DNA from: Beverwykella pulmonaria | Taxonomy: Eukaryota; Ascomycota; Dothideomycetes; Pleosporales; Melanommataceae | NCBI GenBank assembly: GCA_001599595.1 | Contig: BCHH01000001.1 | Location: 726,305 to 790,304, forward strand | DNA: 64,000 nucleotides | Reading direction: 5' to 3' | Shown here: positions 22,911 through 35,235 of the stretch, piece after piece | Position numbering within the stretch: the stretch's first letter is position 1 | How the letters are laid out: the number at the start of each line of letters is the position of its first letter | Program-made: the position numbers and the translations under genes | Notes under the pieces: generated by a model | The model's database searches: none | What the model saw: the letters and a program-made list of their open reading frames with translations, nothing else | Told to the model about the DNA's origin: nothing

Positions 22911-23778
22911 ATGGCATCCCTCCCGGCCTCAATCCCGCGCTTTCTCCTCCCCCGCGGCGGTCTCCTCCTCCGACCACAAGCGCGCCATCTCCTCCAGCGC
23001 CAGCTCATCCAGCTCCAGTTCCCCGCGACGACCCTCCGCCATGCGTCGTCACATCCAAAGACACTCTCCGAGCAATTCCGCAAGAGAGCACCGCCCGTGA
23101 TACCGCAGCCGGACAAGTACCGGCCGCCATCGCATGGCAAACGGACGCCCAGAAGCGAGACGAGCATGAAGAGCTATGGACCGAAATTGACGGCCGAGGA
23201 GAAGGAGCAGATGCGCACGAAGAAGTATCCGAATATGATGAGTCCCGAGGGCACATTTACGCATTGGTTCTTCAACAATAGGGTCATTCATCTCTGGATT
23301 ACTATGGTATGTGCAATTCTTACTTGCTTTCTAATTGTAGATGGTGGGATATTCGAGACCTCTACTCGAGAAATTGCCCCACCGTTGAAATAGCAAAGCG
23401 ATCTCATGAGCATATACTAATCTCCCACAGGGTATCCTCGTAACTCTTGCAATTGCAGCCTGGTACATGGACTTTGTGTCCAAAACAATCTACGCCGATC
23501 TTATTCCGACACGGAAGGATTTCTACATGCACCCCTGGACCAGCACCTGGCGCTTCGTCGAGGTCTACAAAATGCACATGGTACAAACCACCCAGGAAGC
23601 GCAGGACCGCCGCTTGAAGAAGATGGAGGAAACGGAGAAGAGGAAGGAGTATAGGCTGCAGAGGATCAGAGAGGCGGAGGAGAGGGGCGAGGAGTATGTC
23701 GAAGACCCGAGGTACTATATTGGGGAGGATGGTGTCAGGCGGAGGAGGGTTAAGAGGTGGTTTGGGATTTGGGAGTAG
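22911..23778 (+). CDS. Small mitochondrial-type membrane protein
   Basis: Exons 22911..23306 and 23431..23778 give 247 residues. The first 50 residues are rich in Arg, Leu, Ser and Gln without acids, as in mitochondrial presequences. A single membrane segment crosses the 124-nt intron: VIHLWITM joined to GILVTLAIAAWYMDFV. It is followed by a soluble tail with HPWTSTWRFVEVYKMHM and a strongly charged helix (RRLKKMEETEKRKEYRLQ), then an Arg-rich end. The fold suggests an inner-membrane accessory or assembly factor; I cannot name the family. It shares a 265-nt divergent upstream region with the methyltransferase. Confidence 0.75.
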
Positions 23779-24306
23779 AGGAGATTGGGGGAGGGGCTGG
23801 GATGTAAGCAGAGCTAGCAGCGGAGTGGCTTAGGTGTATGATATTGCGGGTGTACATTTGGCGGGCTAGGTATCGAACCATTGGATACAAGTCCAGACCA
23901 AAAAAAACCCTCATGCGCATGAGGCTATAGATAGTTCTATTTGGAGATGCCGTGGAACATGTCAATGTACAAACTATACTCAGCTCTAGCCAGTGACTCA
24001 TGATGTGCATTCTCACGTTGTTTCCGTAGCCGTTTCTCCGTGGCTATTCGGAGCAGGTCTAATTCGAGATGTGTGTATGTGTGTGTGGCGGAGTCAGACT
24101 CCGGGGCCCACGTCACTCAAGAACCGTCAGCCGTTTCGATCAGCCTCATCGGTGGACTCGGCGGTTCACCAAACGTTCCGAAACTAGCCACGCGATGTCG
24201 CAATGTGTGCCACAGTCGCACACGCGGTTCTCGGGATCTTCCCGACTTGTGCTACGTCTAACCGATGTTGTACAGCGCCCTATCAGGATCCGGTCCCAGC
24301 AGTACA
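23779..24306. other. Convergent intergenic region
   Basis: 3' flanks of the mitochondrial-type protein and VPS37. Contains GTGACTCAT at about 23996, a CPC1/AP-1 type site, but its position between two 3' ends makes function doubtful. Confidence 0.35.
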
Positions 24307-25154
24307 TCACCGCCATCCGCCGACTCTGCCCTCGTCCCATCTCTCCTTCCGTTCGGCGCGGAGGTAGGCGACTTTTCGGCCGTCTCGCAACCTTCTCACG
24401 AACTCGGTGACCTCTCTCTCGCTGGCGACGGCATGGCTTCCTCCCGAGCCTTCGCCCTCGAGGAAGCTCTCTTCCAGTCCTCGACAGAACGCCTCCTGCT
24501 CGCCGACCGTGGCACTGAGACGCTGGTACAGTGCAGGGGGACTGAACTCTCGCAGAGCCGCGTCCTGCTCCGCCTGCTTTGCTTTCCACTGCCGCTCGAG
24601 TGCACGGAACGACAGCAACCGCGACTGCGTGCTGTCGCGCTGGTGTCGAAGATGGGCTTCGAGCTGCTTGAGCGACTCGGCGATGGCAATGTTCTGCGAG
24701 AGAAGCGCGTGCAGCGGGGCAGTGGACGCGGGTAGTGAGGGGTGGGCCGTTTCAGGACTGTGGATTATCGCGCGCTGGAGGTCCGGAGTTTGCAACACGT
24801 GGTGGAGATCCACGGTCCTGTGGTAGTTCAGCGGTGCCCTGCGCCCTGCGTTTCAAAAGGGACGTACGTCTTGTCCCTCAGAACATCCGGCAGCCAACCA
24901 TCGTCGGGCGGCTGGATCGGGGCCTGGCCGGCATCTGCCTGCGATGGGTGCTGAGGGTGGTTCTGTGTGAGTGCGGATGGGCGGTCGCTGTAGGGCTGAG
25001 GCGTCGTGCCTGGCGGTGGGGGGGGCAGAGGAGGCCCGGTCTGCGGCGTGGCGGGCCCGCTCGAGTGCGCGGAGGGCTTCGGGGGCGGCGGGGGAGGGGT
25101 CGATGGGTTGAATGGGAACAGGTTCTGCGACTGGCGTGGTGAGTGGTATGCCAT
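24307..25154 (-). CDS. Vps37-like ESCRT-I subunit (Mod_r domain)
   Basis: Component of ESCRT-I, which sorts ubiquitinated cargo into multivesicular endosomes. Minus-strand exons 25154..24868 and 24817..24307 (49-nt intron) give 265 residues. The N-terminal 85 residues are Pro-rich (poly-Pro runs), as in proteins that bind Bro1 or UEV domains. The Mod_r domain starts at WLPDVLRDK and continues with HHVLQTPDLQRAI, LLSQNIAIAESLKQLEAHL, a helix with FRALERQWKAKQAEQDAAL, and LYQRLSATVGEQEAF, then an EESFLEG motif characteristic of Vps37. The start ATG directly precedes the Pro-rich part; the upstream frame is open for 12 codons. Confidence 0.85.
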
Positions 25155-26345
25155 GTTGGAGGTGCGGTGCGGTCGCGCGGGGAGGGGCAATGCTATAGGG
25201 ACCGCTTCATATCAGCGGCGTGACAAATGGGCCCGCGTCGTCGTCATGCAGAGCCGGGTCGGAGGGTGGGTGGGTTGACGTCGGCCGCTTAATATTCCGC
25301 GCCGCGACCACGTCCCGCTTGGTGCTCGACATGGCTCGCGAGCGCGCACACGGCGCAAAGGTCCCAATTTCCGCGGCACAGGGCTCTCCTTTTCGACTTT
25401 CATGAAGGTCGCCCCTCTTGCGTTAGCAGGCAATGAAGCGTCGACGAATCCCGGCGCTGCCCTTTCCCGGCGCTGGCCGCCTGCTGGCCCTGCCGCAGCG
25501 GGACCTGGCGCCTTCCCCCTTAGGGATGTCTGCAGCAAGCCGCTCTTGCCTCATCGAGCGCCGCCTCGCCTGCTGGTGACATTGAAAAGAGTTCGCCGCC
25601 AGCCACCCGTCGCCGTGCACCCGCCCAGGCCCATTTTGCCGCACGAGAGGAAATAATGGAGAGCAGCCAGCCTCGAATGGCTCGCCCCCGCAAGTTTTGT
25701 GCAAAGCGCGAGCCGCCATCGGCGTGGGCCTGATGGGACAGGCAAGGTGCCGCCACCAGCACGCGGACTTGCGACATGTTTCAACACTGCTCACACGACG
25801 GAATGCCACTGTGCATGTGCGAGAGACAGCGGGCTAAGGCATAGCATAGCAGGGCCAGTCCGCCGTGACAGCGCTCCGCTGGCTGACCGTCGCTGCTGCA
25901 TGCAAGCTGCCTCGACCGCAATCTCAACGTCTGCGTGGCCAATTTGTACATGCCTTCCCATCGCCAATCTCTCCCTCCCCAAGTGATATCTCCCTCGCGA
26001 ATCCTCCCTTGCCCTGAGCGCAGTTCGCCCGGCTCATTGGCCCAATACGGCGTCTAGCCGCCCCCCCCCTGACGCCGCCTTTCTCCACTCACAACGACCG
26101 CGCTGCAGCGTGGGCCGCCCATCGCTCCAGGAACCACGGCGAGCGCCTCGCACGCCGTCCAATTCCCTCGCCGCGATCCAGCTCTCCCACCACCCAGCGC
26201 GCCCCGCTCCAGTTCGCTCTAGTTCTCGATTTTATGCGCTTCGCTCGGTTGCGGTCCCCTTTTACCAACCCGGAACCGCCTCGCGCGAGCGCGCACCGCG
26301 ACTCTCCCTCTCCACCGTCTCTGCGCCGTCCATTTGTGCAAAACC
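25155..26345. other. GC-rich divergent intergenic region
   Basis: About 1.2 kb between VPS37 and the coiled-coil gene, both transcribed outward. GC-rich, with a run of nine C near 26062 and pyrimidine-rich sequence toward 26300. Long open frames on both strands reflect base composition; no gene recognised. Confidence 0.4.
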
Positions 26346-26375
26346 ATGAGTCTCGCGGGGGATAGAGAGGGATAA
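26346..26375 (+). promoter_or_regulatory. Short upstream ORF before the coiled-coil gene
   Basis: ATG at 26346 opens nine codons (MSLAGDREG) and stops at 26375, only 8 nt before the main ATG at 26384. Such spacing would disfavour reinitiation at the main start, so main-ORF translation would depend on leaky scanning. Whether it is transcribed is inferred. Confidence 0.45.
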
Positions 26376-26383
26376 TATTTAAT

Positions 26384-29300
26384 ATGCAGGTCGCAAACCC
26401 GCCCAAGCGCCCCGAGGGCCCTCCTTCCCTTCAAGCCTCACCGCCACGCCATAAGGCCTCGACACTGGCGTCCATTGCTATTCAGTCCTTCAGCGCCTTT
26501 CGATCGCAACCCGCGCAGCCCGCCAACTCCCCTGTTCGACGCAAGCCATTGCCAGCAAACTCGCCCGTTGTGGGACGCTTCAGTTCGGCTGAATCCAACG
26601 GCCGCCCAGCAGATACCTCCAATATACAACGCTCATTTTCGACTTCCTCCCCGCCACCCCAAGCACCTCGCGGCCTCGATATCGTCTTGTCCCCCGTCCC
26701 GAGCGACTACGACTTCCTGCCCAGGAACCTCGACGAGTGAGCAACCCCAAGTGGGTCCCAGACTGTATCGTGACACATACTGACGTCCATGGCAGAGAAC
26801 CGCACGGGAAGACGCCTATAACGGCAACCGTCCCCAAGAACCCCTTCGCCCCACGAAAGAGTTCTCTAGCCTACTCCAACTCAGACCCCGTCACCTCCGG
26901 ACCAAGGCATGATCGCTCGGCCAGCAGCTTCCAGCCCCAGCCACAAAGCAGAGCCGATGAACTAAAGACTCTCAATAACAAAGGAACACACGCCCGGTCC
27001 CCAACAATGCCGAACATGCCAGTATATACGTCCGACCCTCGCCAGAACCTCAAACTACGGTTGGACGGCGTGACGGAAGATTTCATAGACGAAGACATAT
27101 ACGCACCCGCGGATACGTCGGCAGACGAGGTGCGCCCCAGCAAGCCCAAATCACCGGCTACAGGGTTTACCTCCTTCTTTGGCTGGAATGCATCCAAACC
27201 ACAAAACGGAGGCTCCCCCACAACAACGTTTTCGGAAAAATCTTTGTCACCGGCTTCGCCAGGGTATCCCAAGCAACCAAACAGCATGCCTGCCAAAATG
27301 AAGCCGTCGGGGCTCGACATCCCCACAGCCAATTCTTTACCACAGGCGTCCTATTTCAACGTCCCTGGGACACCGCTGCTCTCGTCGTCACCTCAAATGA
27401 ATGCACATGTGGAGGAGTTGGAGCGTGAGCTACGTGAGGTCAGCTCAGAGCTCGCCGCCTCCATCCAGAGAGAAATGGAATTAGAAGACGAGGTGGAGCG
27501 ATGGAAAGCAGAAACATCTACTGTCGTATCGGACAATCGAAGAACCAGTGACTACTACTCAGACTCCGGCGCCAGTTCGGTTCGATATCCCATCGGAGAT
27601 AGTGAGAGCAAGCTGGAAGAGCTCGAAATGCTACGCAGGAAAGCAGAGCAGGAGCGCGCACAGCTAAAGGTCCGCATGGCAGAACGGTTACAGGATGAAC
27701 TACGTCGCCGGCGGGATCTGGAAGAGCAGGTGCAGCAGCTCGAGGACCAAGTGGGTGGACAATCTAGATCGGGTTCTGTAGCAGCCGGCTCCGGACCCAA
27801 AGATCCCAGGGTGAAGGAACTCGAAAGCTCACTACAAGATGCCCAGAGACGTTTGACCGAAGAAAGACAGGTCAAGGAAAATTTCGAAGATTTGTTGACG
27901 GCGCTCCGCGACGAACTCGAGAAGCACCGCAACGAGAGAGATAACCTCCGGGATGAAGTCGTGCCACAGCTACGAGCACGACTGGAAGGACTGGAGTCGG
28001 AGGCAGCGGATACCCAAACCCTTATCTACGAGTCCACTCGCATGCAACAGGAGATACATACACTCCGAAGCGAAAATCAAACCCTCCTCAACGCCCGAAA
28101 AATGCAAATGGAGATGGCCCAGCAACAAGCACGCTTCCAGCCAATCGCAGAAGAGTCCGAAGCTGCCCCAGTGCTAGGTCCACGTGTCGGTCTCTCACGG
28201 TCCAACTCTTTGGCAAGAAGCTCCGCTTTCAACAGTACTAAGAAATTGTCCCTGGCTCGTTCAGGCTCTCTCTCGCGTTCGAACTCGGTGAAGGAGAGAT
28301 CCGGGGTCGAATCTCCACGGGAGGCGTCGCCTATAATAGGCAACCCAGTAAAAGAGTTGGAAGAGCAGCGAGACGCGCTCCACAAGGCCCTGAAGCATCT
28401 ATTGCAACGACAGGAATTGCAACAGAAGGAGTTCCAGGCCCGCATAAGAGAGCTTGAAATCGAGAGGGACAACGCCCTGAATCTCACGCCCCGTCGGACT
28501 ACCTTTCGCAAAGAGGTCGCTCATTTGAGGGAGGAGGTCAATTCGTTGAGACGCCGTGCCGATGATGCCCTGGAACAGAAGTGGCAATGCGAGAAGGGCC
28601 TGGGAGGTCTACGGATGGATCTGGACCGCGCGCAGCAGGAAACGAGCTCTCTCCGCGAACTCCTCCAGGAGCATGATATTACGATTCCTGAAATTCGGAT
28701 CGACAGTCAACCCATCTCCTTGGACAAGGCCTACAAAGAGCTGCGCACGACGCATGCCCTCTCGCTTGCTCAAATCAAACAAATGGATTCCAATGATTCG
28801 TTGGGCGAGGCGGGCGCTGAAGCAGAAAGGACGCTGGACCTTTTGAAGCGAAGCATTTCCGATGCCGAGGCCGAACGAGAAGCAGCTCAGCAGGAAGCCG
28901 AGCAATACCGCCAGCAAGCTCGAGACCTGCAAAGATCTGAGATCGAGCATCTTGGCAAAGAGCAAAAGCTGAGTAATGAGTTGTACGCCGCAGCTGGTCG
29001 TATGGACGAGCTCTCCAGCCGGATTCAACAGCAGCTAGAGTCTAATAAGTCCCTGCGCAATCGACTTGCCGATGCCATCTTCCGTGGAGAGAAAGAGCAG
29101 AAGATGTCAACTGAGAAGATCATCGAGCTGGAAAGAAGACTCAAAGCGGCTGAAGACAAGGTCATGATCGCTCAGCAATCTTCTGACGAGGCCATCACAA
29201 GGCATGAAGAGGAAGTGCAAATCATCAAGGAGAGCCACAACACTCATCTTCGCCGAGTCAAATCGGGCTTGCTCAGCCCAGCAGCTTTCTCGCCCAAGAT

Positions 29301-29662
29301 GCCTGCGTCGCCCGTCTTTGCTACCAGATCCCCTCGTCTCAGCCACACAACCAGCGGGCCAGCCATGTCCATGGCTGAAGCGACCCGAACCGAACTGCTC
29401 GAGAAGCGGGTCGAGGAACTCGAGAGGGCGTTATCCGATGCCGATAAAGAGATGGAAGCGGTTGTTGGCCGGATGAACCTGGCTCAGATGGAGGTCGCTG
29501 ACCTGCAATACGAGAGGTAAGCTAAGATTCTTGTGATGAGTTATAAAAAAAACAAGTTCTAACTAGTGTTACAGAGATGAGGCTATGAGGCACACAAGAA
29601 AGTTGAATGCCGACATCCTTGCTGAGCGCGAAAAAGTCAAGGCCTTGATGGCTTCCAACTAA
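26384..29662 (+). CDS. Large coiled-coil protein, fungal-specific
   Basis: Exons 26384..26736, 26796..29516 and 29575..29662 give 1053 residues. The first 330 residues are disordered and Ser/Pro-rich, with repeated basic-Ser-Pro patches suited to kinase targets (SPVRRKPL, APRKSSLAYS). The motif DGVTEDFIDEDIYAP is followed by GFTSFFGWNAS, an amphipathic-looking segment. From about residue 345 to the end there are long heptad coiled coils (ELERELREVSSELAASIQRE, LREEVNSLRRRADDALEQ) broken by Ser-rich linkers containing RSNSLARSSAF and RSGSLSRSNS repeats. Relatives in Pezizomycotina carry names such as M protein repeat protein without a known role. A scaffold or cytoskeletal function is plausible but unproven. 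Confidence 0.85.
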
Positions 29663-30764
29663 ACTCTCACGACACACGACAAACTTGAATCGACACAATA
29701 CTCATTTTTCTTCTATTATCGAATTTCACTTCTAAGACAACCCGTTGAAGTATCTGCTTACTTTGGGCTTGGAGTCGCTGGGCGTTTTTTGGGATCAGCA
29801 TTTACACTGGAGCACCGGTTTGCACCACTACCGCATGACTTTTCTTTCTTGTTGCCTGCTTTAGCATACAACAAGCCCTTCGACTTTATAGCTTTTTTTT
29901 TCGCAGGGCCAAGCAGGGCCGTGATTTTCTGGGTTCAAGACATTTGTCACAGCAAGACCACATCCGGTCACGACGTTATATACCCTTCCTTTGGCGGTGG
30001 CAATCCAGCACACGAGCGGATGTGTCTAGAGACTCGGACACTATCCCCACTTTGATTCTTGTATCCCCATTAGCTCGGTACTTTTTTTGTTGTACTCTTA
30101 ATGATCTAATGATTGGATGCTGAATCCTGATCAATCAATACTATGCTTACTGTGCTGCTGCATGGAGGTTCTGCAAATACGCCGTCTTGTGTATCGTGCT
30201 TATTCTGCTGCTGTGACTGTATCCTGTATGCGGTGCGTATATATGTGCCTGGAGCTTGGGAAAGCGGGGATTGCGGCGTCCTAAATAGACGCCAGGATTT
30301 ATGTGCCTCCAGTCAATGACAAGAGGCAGCACTCAATAGCAGCACACGGTAACCAGGTTGATAGGCTGGAGGGCAATATATTATTATACGAATCCATCCG
30401 AAGCGGCGTCAGGTAAGAGGCACGGTAATACAGTTTGGTCGGCAATAAGGTGTCCTCCAGGCCGGGACGCTAAGGTTGTATAATGCTGCCCGACGCGGTG
30501 GACGTGCTCTCCGTCCATGCTGTGCTTCACTGCTGCTTCGGCGTGTCGGCTGAGCCAAGGTTGGAGTCGCCATTCGCTATACAATCACTCCGCCGGAGCG
30601 GCCCATTGGTGGTCCCTATCGATAGTGTCACTTCTCAAGTCTGGGGGTTGCAGGTTGCAGACGCACAAGTGGCACAGCGCAGCAACACGGCGTGCATGCG
30701 CAGGCTCTGCTCGAGTGACAACGTTGTTGGATTGATCGTCCACGTCCACGTCCACGGCCGCCCA
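29663..30764. other. Intergenic region upstream of the NDR kinase
   Basis: 3' flank of the coiled-coil gene and promoter side of the kinase gene. No coding frame I can support. Confidence 0.4.
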
Positions 30765-30766
30765 TG

Positions 30767-31330
30767 TGAAAAGTAGCAAGGCTGAAGACGCAGCCGCTAA
30801 CGCAGCTTTCGCCTGTCTGCCCAGGTGTTCTCTCTCCTGTCGTCCCGCCGTAATCCACAATTGTACTCCACAAATCGCCCTAGCATCGGTCTCCCTTTGC
30901 CTGGCTTTCCTCGCCGTCACTTTGTCTCCTGTCCGCTTCCTGCGTCCCGCCCCTCGTCGGCCCACGAATCAACGGCGGGATCTGAGCCGAGCACGTGCGA
31001 GCTAGCCCCCAGTCAAAACTCCACCCACCGTTTGACCTTTATCCCTGACTTAGGTACCGCGACGCTCGAACACGCCCAGTCTCCCTACTATCTCTCCTCT
31101 TCGATACCACCACCAAGACCCCCTTCTACCACCGACAGGCGCTGTCAGAGAACTGCTCGCACCTCCTCCCCCCAATTCCCCGCCGTGATCTTGACCGCCC
31201 CTCCACCCTACCTTTTCCCCCCACCCCCAAAAGAATTGCGGATACCACCCTTCAGAGCACCACGCAGACTCGCCACGACGCCCGCTGAGGACCCCGTCCC
31301 TGGGTCTCTCCCATCTCCCCACCGCCCACC
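30767..31330 (+). promoter_or_regulatory. Long ATG-free, C-rich leader of the NDR kinase gene
   Basis: No ATG occurs in any frame across about 560 nt directly before the kinase start, where roughly nine would be expected by chance. The strand is pyrimidine-rich, especially 31040..31320. This is what a long scanned 5' UTR looks like; the transcript start is not visible. Confidence 0.5.
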
Positions 31331-33468
31331 ATGAATAACAACAATCAGCCATCCAACCGGCTGCAGCTTAACTTTGGCCTCGGCGGTGGCGATCGAAACA
31401 ACTACAACCAAGACTCGAGCGGCCGTGCTTTTCCCACCACCCCGTCCACCTTCCCCCAGCCCATGTATCCCAATCAGGCGGGCCAGCAAGAAGTTTGGGG
31501 CGCGCAGCAGCAGCAGCAAACTGGCTTTGGCGGTGGTAGCGCTGCTGGCAATGCTGGCAATGGATACTTCATGAACCCCTACCAGCAGCAGGCCCAGTAC
31601 CAGGGACAGCAGGGAAATTTTCAAGCTCCCGGGGCTGCACGTTTCAATGACGCTGCCAACGGCCTAGTCCACCAGCTCTCCCACCAGCACCTCGGCGGCC
31701 CAGGTCGCTCGGGCAGCCCCTATGGCCGTCAACCTTCCCCTGGCCAGCGGCCTCGAACTGCCGGCGATAGAGGAGGTTATGGATACGGAGGATACTCTGG
31801 TGGACACACGCCGCGACAGCCTTCTATCAACGACGAAGAGCCCCCAACCCCAGTCGATAAGTACTCCAACAATGTCAACCAGCAAGCCAAGGTGTCGATG
31901 AAGCTGGTCCAAACCTTCTTCAAGGATAGTGTCCAGCGAGCACGCGACCGCAACCAAAGGTATGTCCTACATGTTGCCCATCCTTGAGACACATCACTGA
32001 CAACCACTCAGAGCACTCGAGCTGGAATCAATCGCAAAGGAGCCTTCCATCTCCGACTCGCGCAAGAACCAGAAGGAGAGCAACATGCGGCGGGCCGAGG
32101 TCGAGTATCTTCGATTCCTACGAACCAAAGAAAAGCCTGATAACTTTTCAACACTCAAGATCATTGGCAAGGGCGCCTTTGGAGAAGTCAAACTTGTCCA
32201 GAGGAAGAACGACGGCAAGATCTATGCTTTGAAATCTCTCGTCAAGTCTGAGATGGTAACGCACATAGCCGTATATGGTGCATGGATGCCCAACTAACTG
32301 TGCCCAGTTCAAAAAAGATCAACTGGCCCACGTGCGGTCTGAACGTGACATTCTCGCAGAGTCCGACAGTCCTTGGGTCGTCAAGTTGCACACCACTTTC
32401 CAGGACAATACGTTCCTCTACATGCTGATGGAGTTCTTGCCTGGAGGTGACTTGATGACCATGCTCATCAAGTACGAAATCTTTACTGAAGACATCACTC
32501 GCTTCTACATGGCGGAAATCACCCTTGCCTTGGAAGCTGTCCATAAGCTTGGCTTCATCCATCGGTATGCATACAACACTATCTGTCCCATGGGGTGTCT
32601 ACTAGTATAGTTTCTTATGCTAACACTGCGAAGTGACATCAAGCCTGACAACATCCTCCTAGATCGTGGTGGCCACATTAAGTTGACTGACTTTGGTCTT
32701 TCTACTGGGTTCCACAAAGAGCATGAGGCATCGTACTACAAGAAGCTCCTCGCTGGTGGAGCGCACAAATCCGCACGGGACAATCGAAATTCGATGAATC
32801 TTGATCAGATCCAGTTGACCGTTAGCAATCGTGCACAGATCAACACCTGGAGAAAGTCCCGTCGGCAGCTTGCCTACTCAACTGTGGGAACGCCCGACTA
32901 CATCGCTCCCGAGATTTTCAGCGGACAGGGTTACGATTTTGGCTGTGATTGGTGGTCTGTTGGTACCATCATGTTTGAGTGTCTTATCGGATGGCCGCCA
33001 TTCTGCGCAGAGGAGCCGCATGACACATACCGAAAGATTGTCGACTGGCCGCGGAATCTGCACTTTCCTCCTGACCAACAGCTTGGAGCGGAGGCAGAAG
33101 ACTTCATTAAACGGTGAGTCCGCCTAGTTACTCTATAAACGAGGTGAAACTAAGTGTCTAGCTTGATTTGCGACGCCGAGCATCGTCTAGGTCGTATCGG
33201 CGGTGCCCATGGCGCCCACGAAATTAAACAGCACCCATTCTTCCGCGGTGTACAGTGGGACGGCCTGCGCCGCATTCGTGCTCCGTTCGAGCCTAAGTTG
33301 CAGTCGAATGTGGACACGCAGTACTTCCCTATAGACGAGATTGACCAGAACGACCACAGCGATGCTCTGCGCGCACAGACTGCACAAGCTGGCGACGAAC
33401 ATGCTGCTGAGATGAGCTTACCCTTCATCGGTTACACCTACAAACGCTTCGAAGGGCTGAGAGGATAG
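31331..33468 (+). CDS. cot-1: NDR/LATS serine/threonine kinase, Cot-1/Orb6/Cbk1 type
   Basis: AGC-family kinase controlling polar tip growth, hyphal branching and wall integrity with a Mob2 partner. Exons 31331..31959, 32012..32255, 32308..32564, 32634..33113 and 33162..33468 give 638 residues. The first 170 residues are Gln/Asn/Gly-rich and disordered. Then follows the N-terminal Mob-binding region ([19 protein letters not shown]). Kinase motifs: GKGAFGEV at 262-269, Lys284 in YALKS, HRDIKPDN with catalytic Asp378, DFG at 396-398, and the NDR insert before the activation loop ([20 protein letters not shown]). The C-terminal hydrophobic motif reads FIGYTYKRF, whose Thr is the regulatory site in this family. 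Introns are 48-69 nt. The start ATG sits in ACCATGA after a long ATG-free leader. Confidence 0.96.
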
Positions 33469-34330
33469 TAGAAAATAGCGTCGACCAGCCACGACCCTAA
33501 TGACCTTCGCACGAGCTACGACGAGCATTTTGGTCTCATCATAAAATCAATCAAGACTTCGTTTCTGGCATCCACCCCTCATATACCAGCATCGCATGTC
33601 CTTTGGGCCTTCATCTCAACCAACATCCTGTTTCTTCTCGTCGGGTCTTGTCCATCACTGCCTTTGTCACTTCGACTTTCTCTCGGTCTCGTCTTTTCGC
33701 TGTCATAACGGGCGCACGGATGGTTTTATTGATTGTGGGATGCATTCGACGGCGCTGTGGGCGCCAGACATGATGAATCAGAACAGTATTGCCAAGCCCT
33801 GTTACTGCCTTCTACCATCTTTGTGGGGAGAGATAGGATGCCGAGGCCTCATAGTGTTTTGTTCGTCGCATAGCAGGGTTTATGCTGGCATGTGGTTGAG
33901 GAATTCGGTTTACTACCTGGACTATGCGCTGGGTGGAGGGTTCCTAGGCTTATGGGGTAGTAAAAGAGTTCACCGTGTGAGAGAAGCTTCTATGCGTGCA
34001 CATTTGAGGGGCTGTGACTGCGACTGCGACTGCGACTGGGTGTGGTGTAATTATGCATTTGGTATTTCTGCTTGACCGTGCCATGTCGCCCAAAATGTAC
34101 GGATAAAAGCGTCCCAGATCAAATCGCAGCCCCAATAACTCCATACCATACTCCATAACCAATCAAAAAAGAAGTTATCATGTGCCATGTCTCAACGTGA
34201 GAGCGTCCTTTCTACGGACTCGGACAGATTGGCTGATTCGATCTGATGCATGCTAGTATAGTATCGCATCAGGTACGCCGTCCGCTCGCTCCTACTTTTC
34301 GTTCATTGGTTCGTTCGCCCTTGCAGTCCC
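33469..34330. other. Convergent intergenic region
   Basis: 3' flanks of the kinase and RPB12 genes. Open frame 33596..34075 (159 codons) lies in the likely 3' UTR, has no family features and I do not call it. Confidence 0.4.
34013..34038. repeat. Hexanucleotide microsatellite (GCGACT)n
   Basis: About four imperfect copies of a six-base unit within the intergenic region after the kinase gene. Confidence 0.8.
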
Positions 34331-34605
34331 TTATCGAGCCTCAAACTGCACCATGCTGTATCTCGCGTTGGCCTTCCTCTACTAAATGCAGACGGAGACT
34401 GTAAATTTGAGTCTACTCACCGGTTCGTCCGCTGCTTGTACAGCACGCGGTGTCCGCAGGTGCGGCACCGGATCGGTTCCCCCCGTTTCAAGGATACTTC
34501 CGAGTCGCAGTCCCCGCAGGTGTAGAGCACGCTGCGCGCAGAGTCGGAGATGGTGGGTTGGGATTGGGCGGCAGTTTGGCTGGCAGGGGGCGCGTAGTTC
34601 GACAT
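34331..34605 (-). CDS. RPB12: RNA polymerase I, II and III shared subunit Rpb12 (RPABC4)
   Basis: Smallest shared zinc-binding subunit of the three nuclear RNA polymerases. Minus-strand exons 34605..34421 and 34355..34331 (65-nt intron) give 69 residues. A disordered N-terminal 27 residues precede the conserved core: LYTCGDC, EVSLKRGEPIRCRTCGHRVL and YKQRTNR, with the four zinc cysteines in two CxxC pairs. The last exon supplies only MVQFEAR and the stop, the invariant C-terminus of the family. This tiny exon would be missed by an uninterrupted-frame search. Confidence 0.95.
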
Positions 34606-35235
34606 GTTGAGGGTGAGGGTGTTGGTGGGGTTTTGGGGGGAAGGAAGGTTAAGGGCGCGTGGGAAGAGGAGTGAGCAATGGCGGTGATGGAGGTGGGTCG
34701 GGGATATTTTTGAAGGCGGTGAGGCGATTTTGCCGTAGTGCTGCTTATCGATTAGGTCGGAATGGTGTACATTCGACGCACGGTGATTTCTGTTCGCTCT
34801 CTCGCTAGCAATATCCACGCATTTTCATTACCATACCCTTCGTCTTACTTAAGCTAGATCATGCTTCGAAATCAAGTATTGTGGGGAGGAGAGTAGCAAT
34901 CGTATACTTTCCGGGAGCTACCGAATATCTCCATCACTTCTTCCGTCGGATTTCTGCGCAACCAAATGAAGAATTCGATTATTATTGGACGACATGGCAC
35001 TCTTTCGGAATTTGATAGAATGCTAATCTATCGACGTCATGTACTTTTGTAGTCTTGTCGCGGGAATAGTATCTGCAGTGTGAGTTGAGTCCAGTCCAAG
35101 CTTCTGCGAGATGTACTACCGCGTACATCGTCTTCCCGATGGACGAAATATCAATTAGTATGTAGGAATATATGTAGAGCATTATCCTCTGATTCCGTCG
35201 ACTTGCTGTGCCTTCCTCTACGTGCCTTCATCAAA
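34606..35235. other. Intergenic region
   Basis: RPB12 upstream sequence and AT-richer DNA before the monooxygenase relic; nothing recognised. Confidence 0.35.

Noticed and set aside
23993..24002. Second GTGACTCAT site
   Set aside because: Lies between two convergent 3' ends, so no nearby promoter uses it.
30825..31334. Open frame across the kinase leader
   Set aside because: No ATG in it, Pro/Ser/Arg-rich translation from pyrimidine-rich leader DNA, and it is not in the kinase frame.
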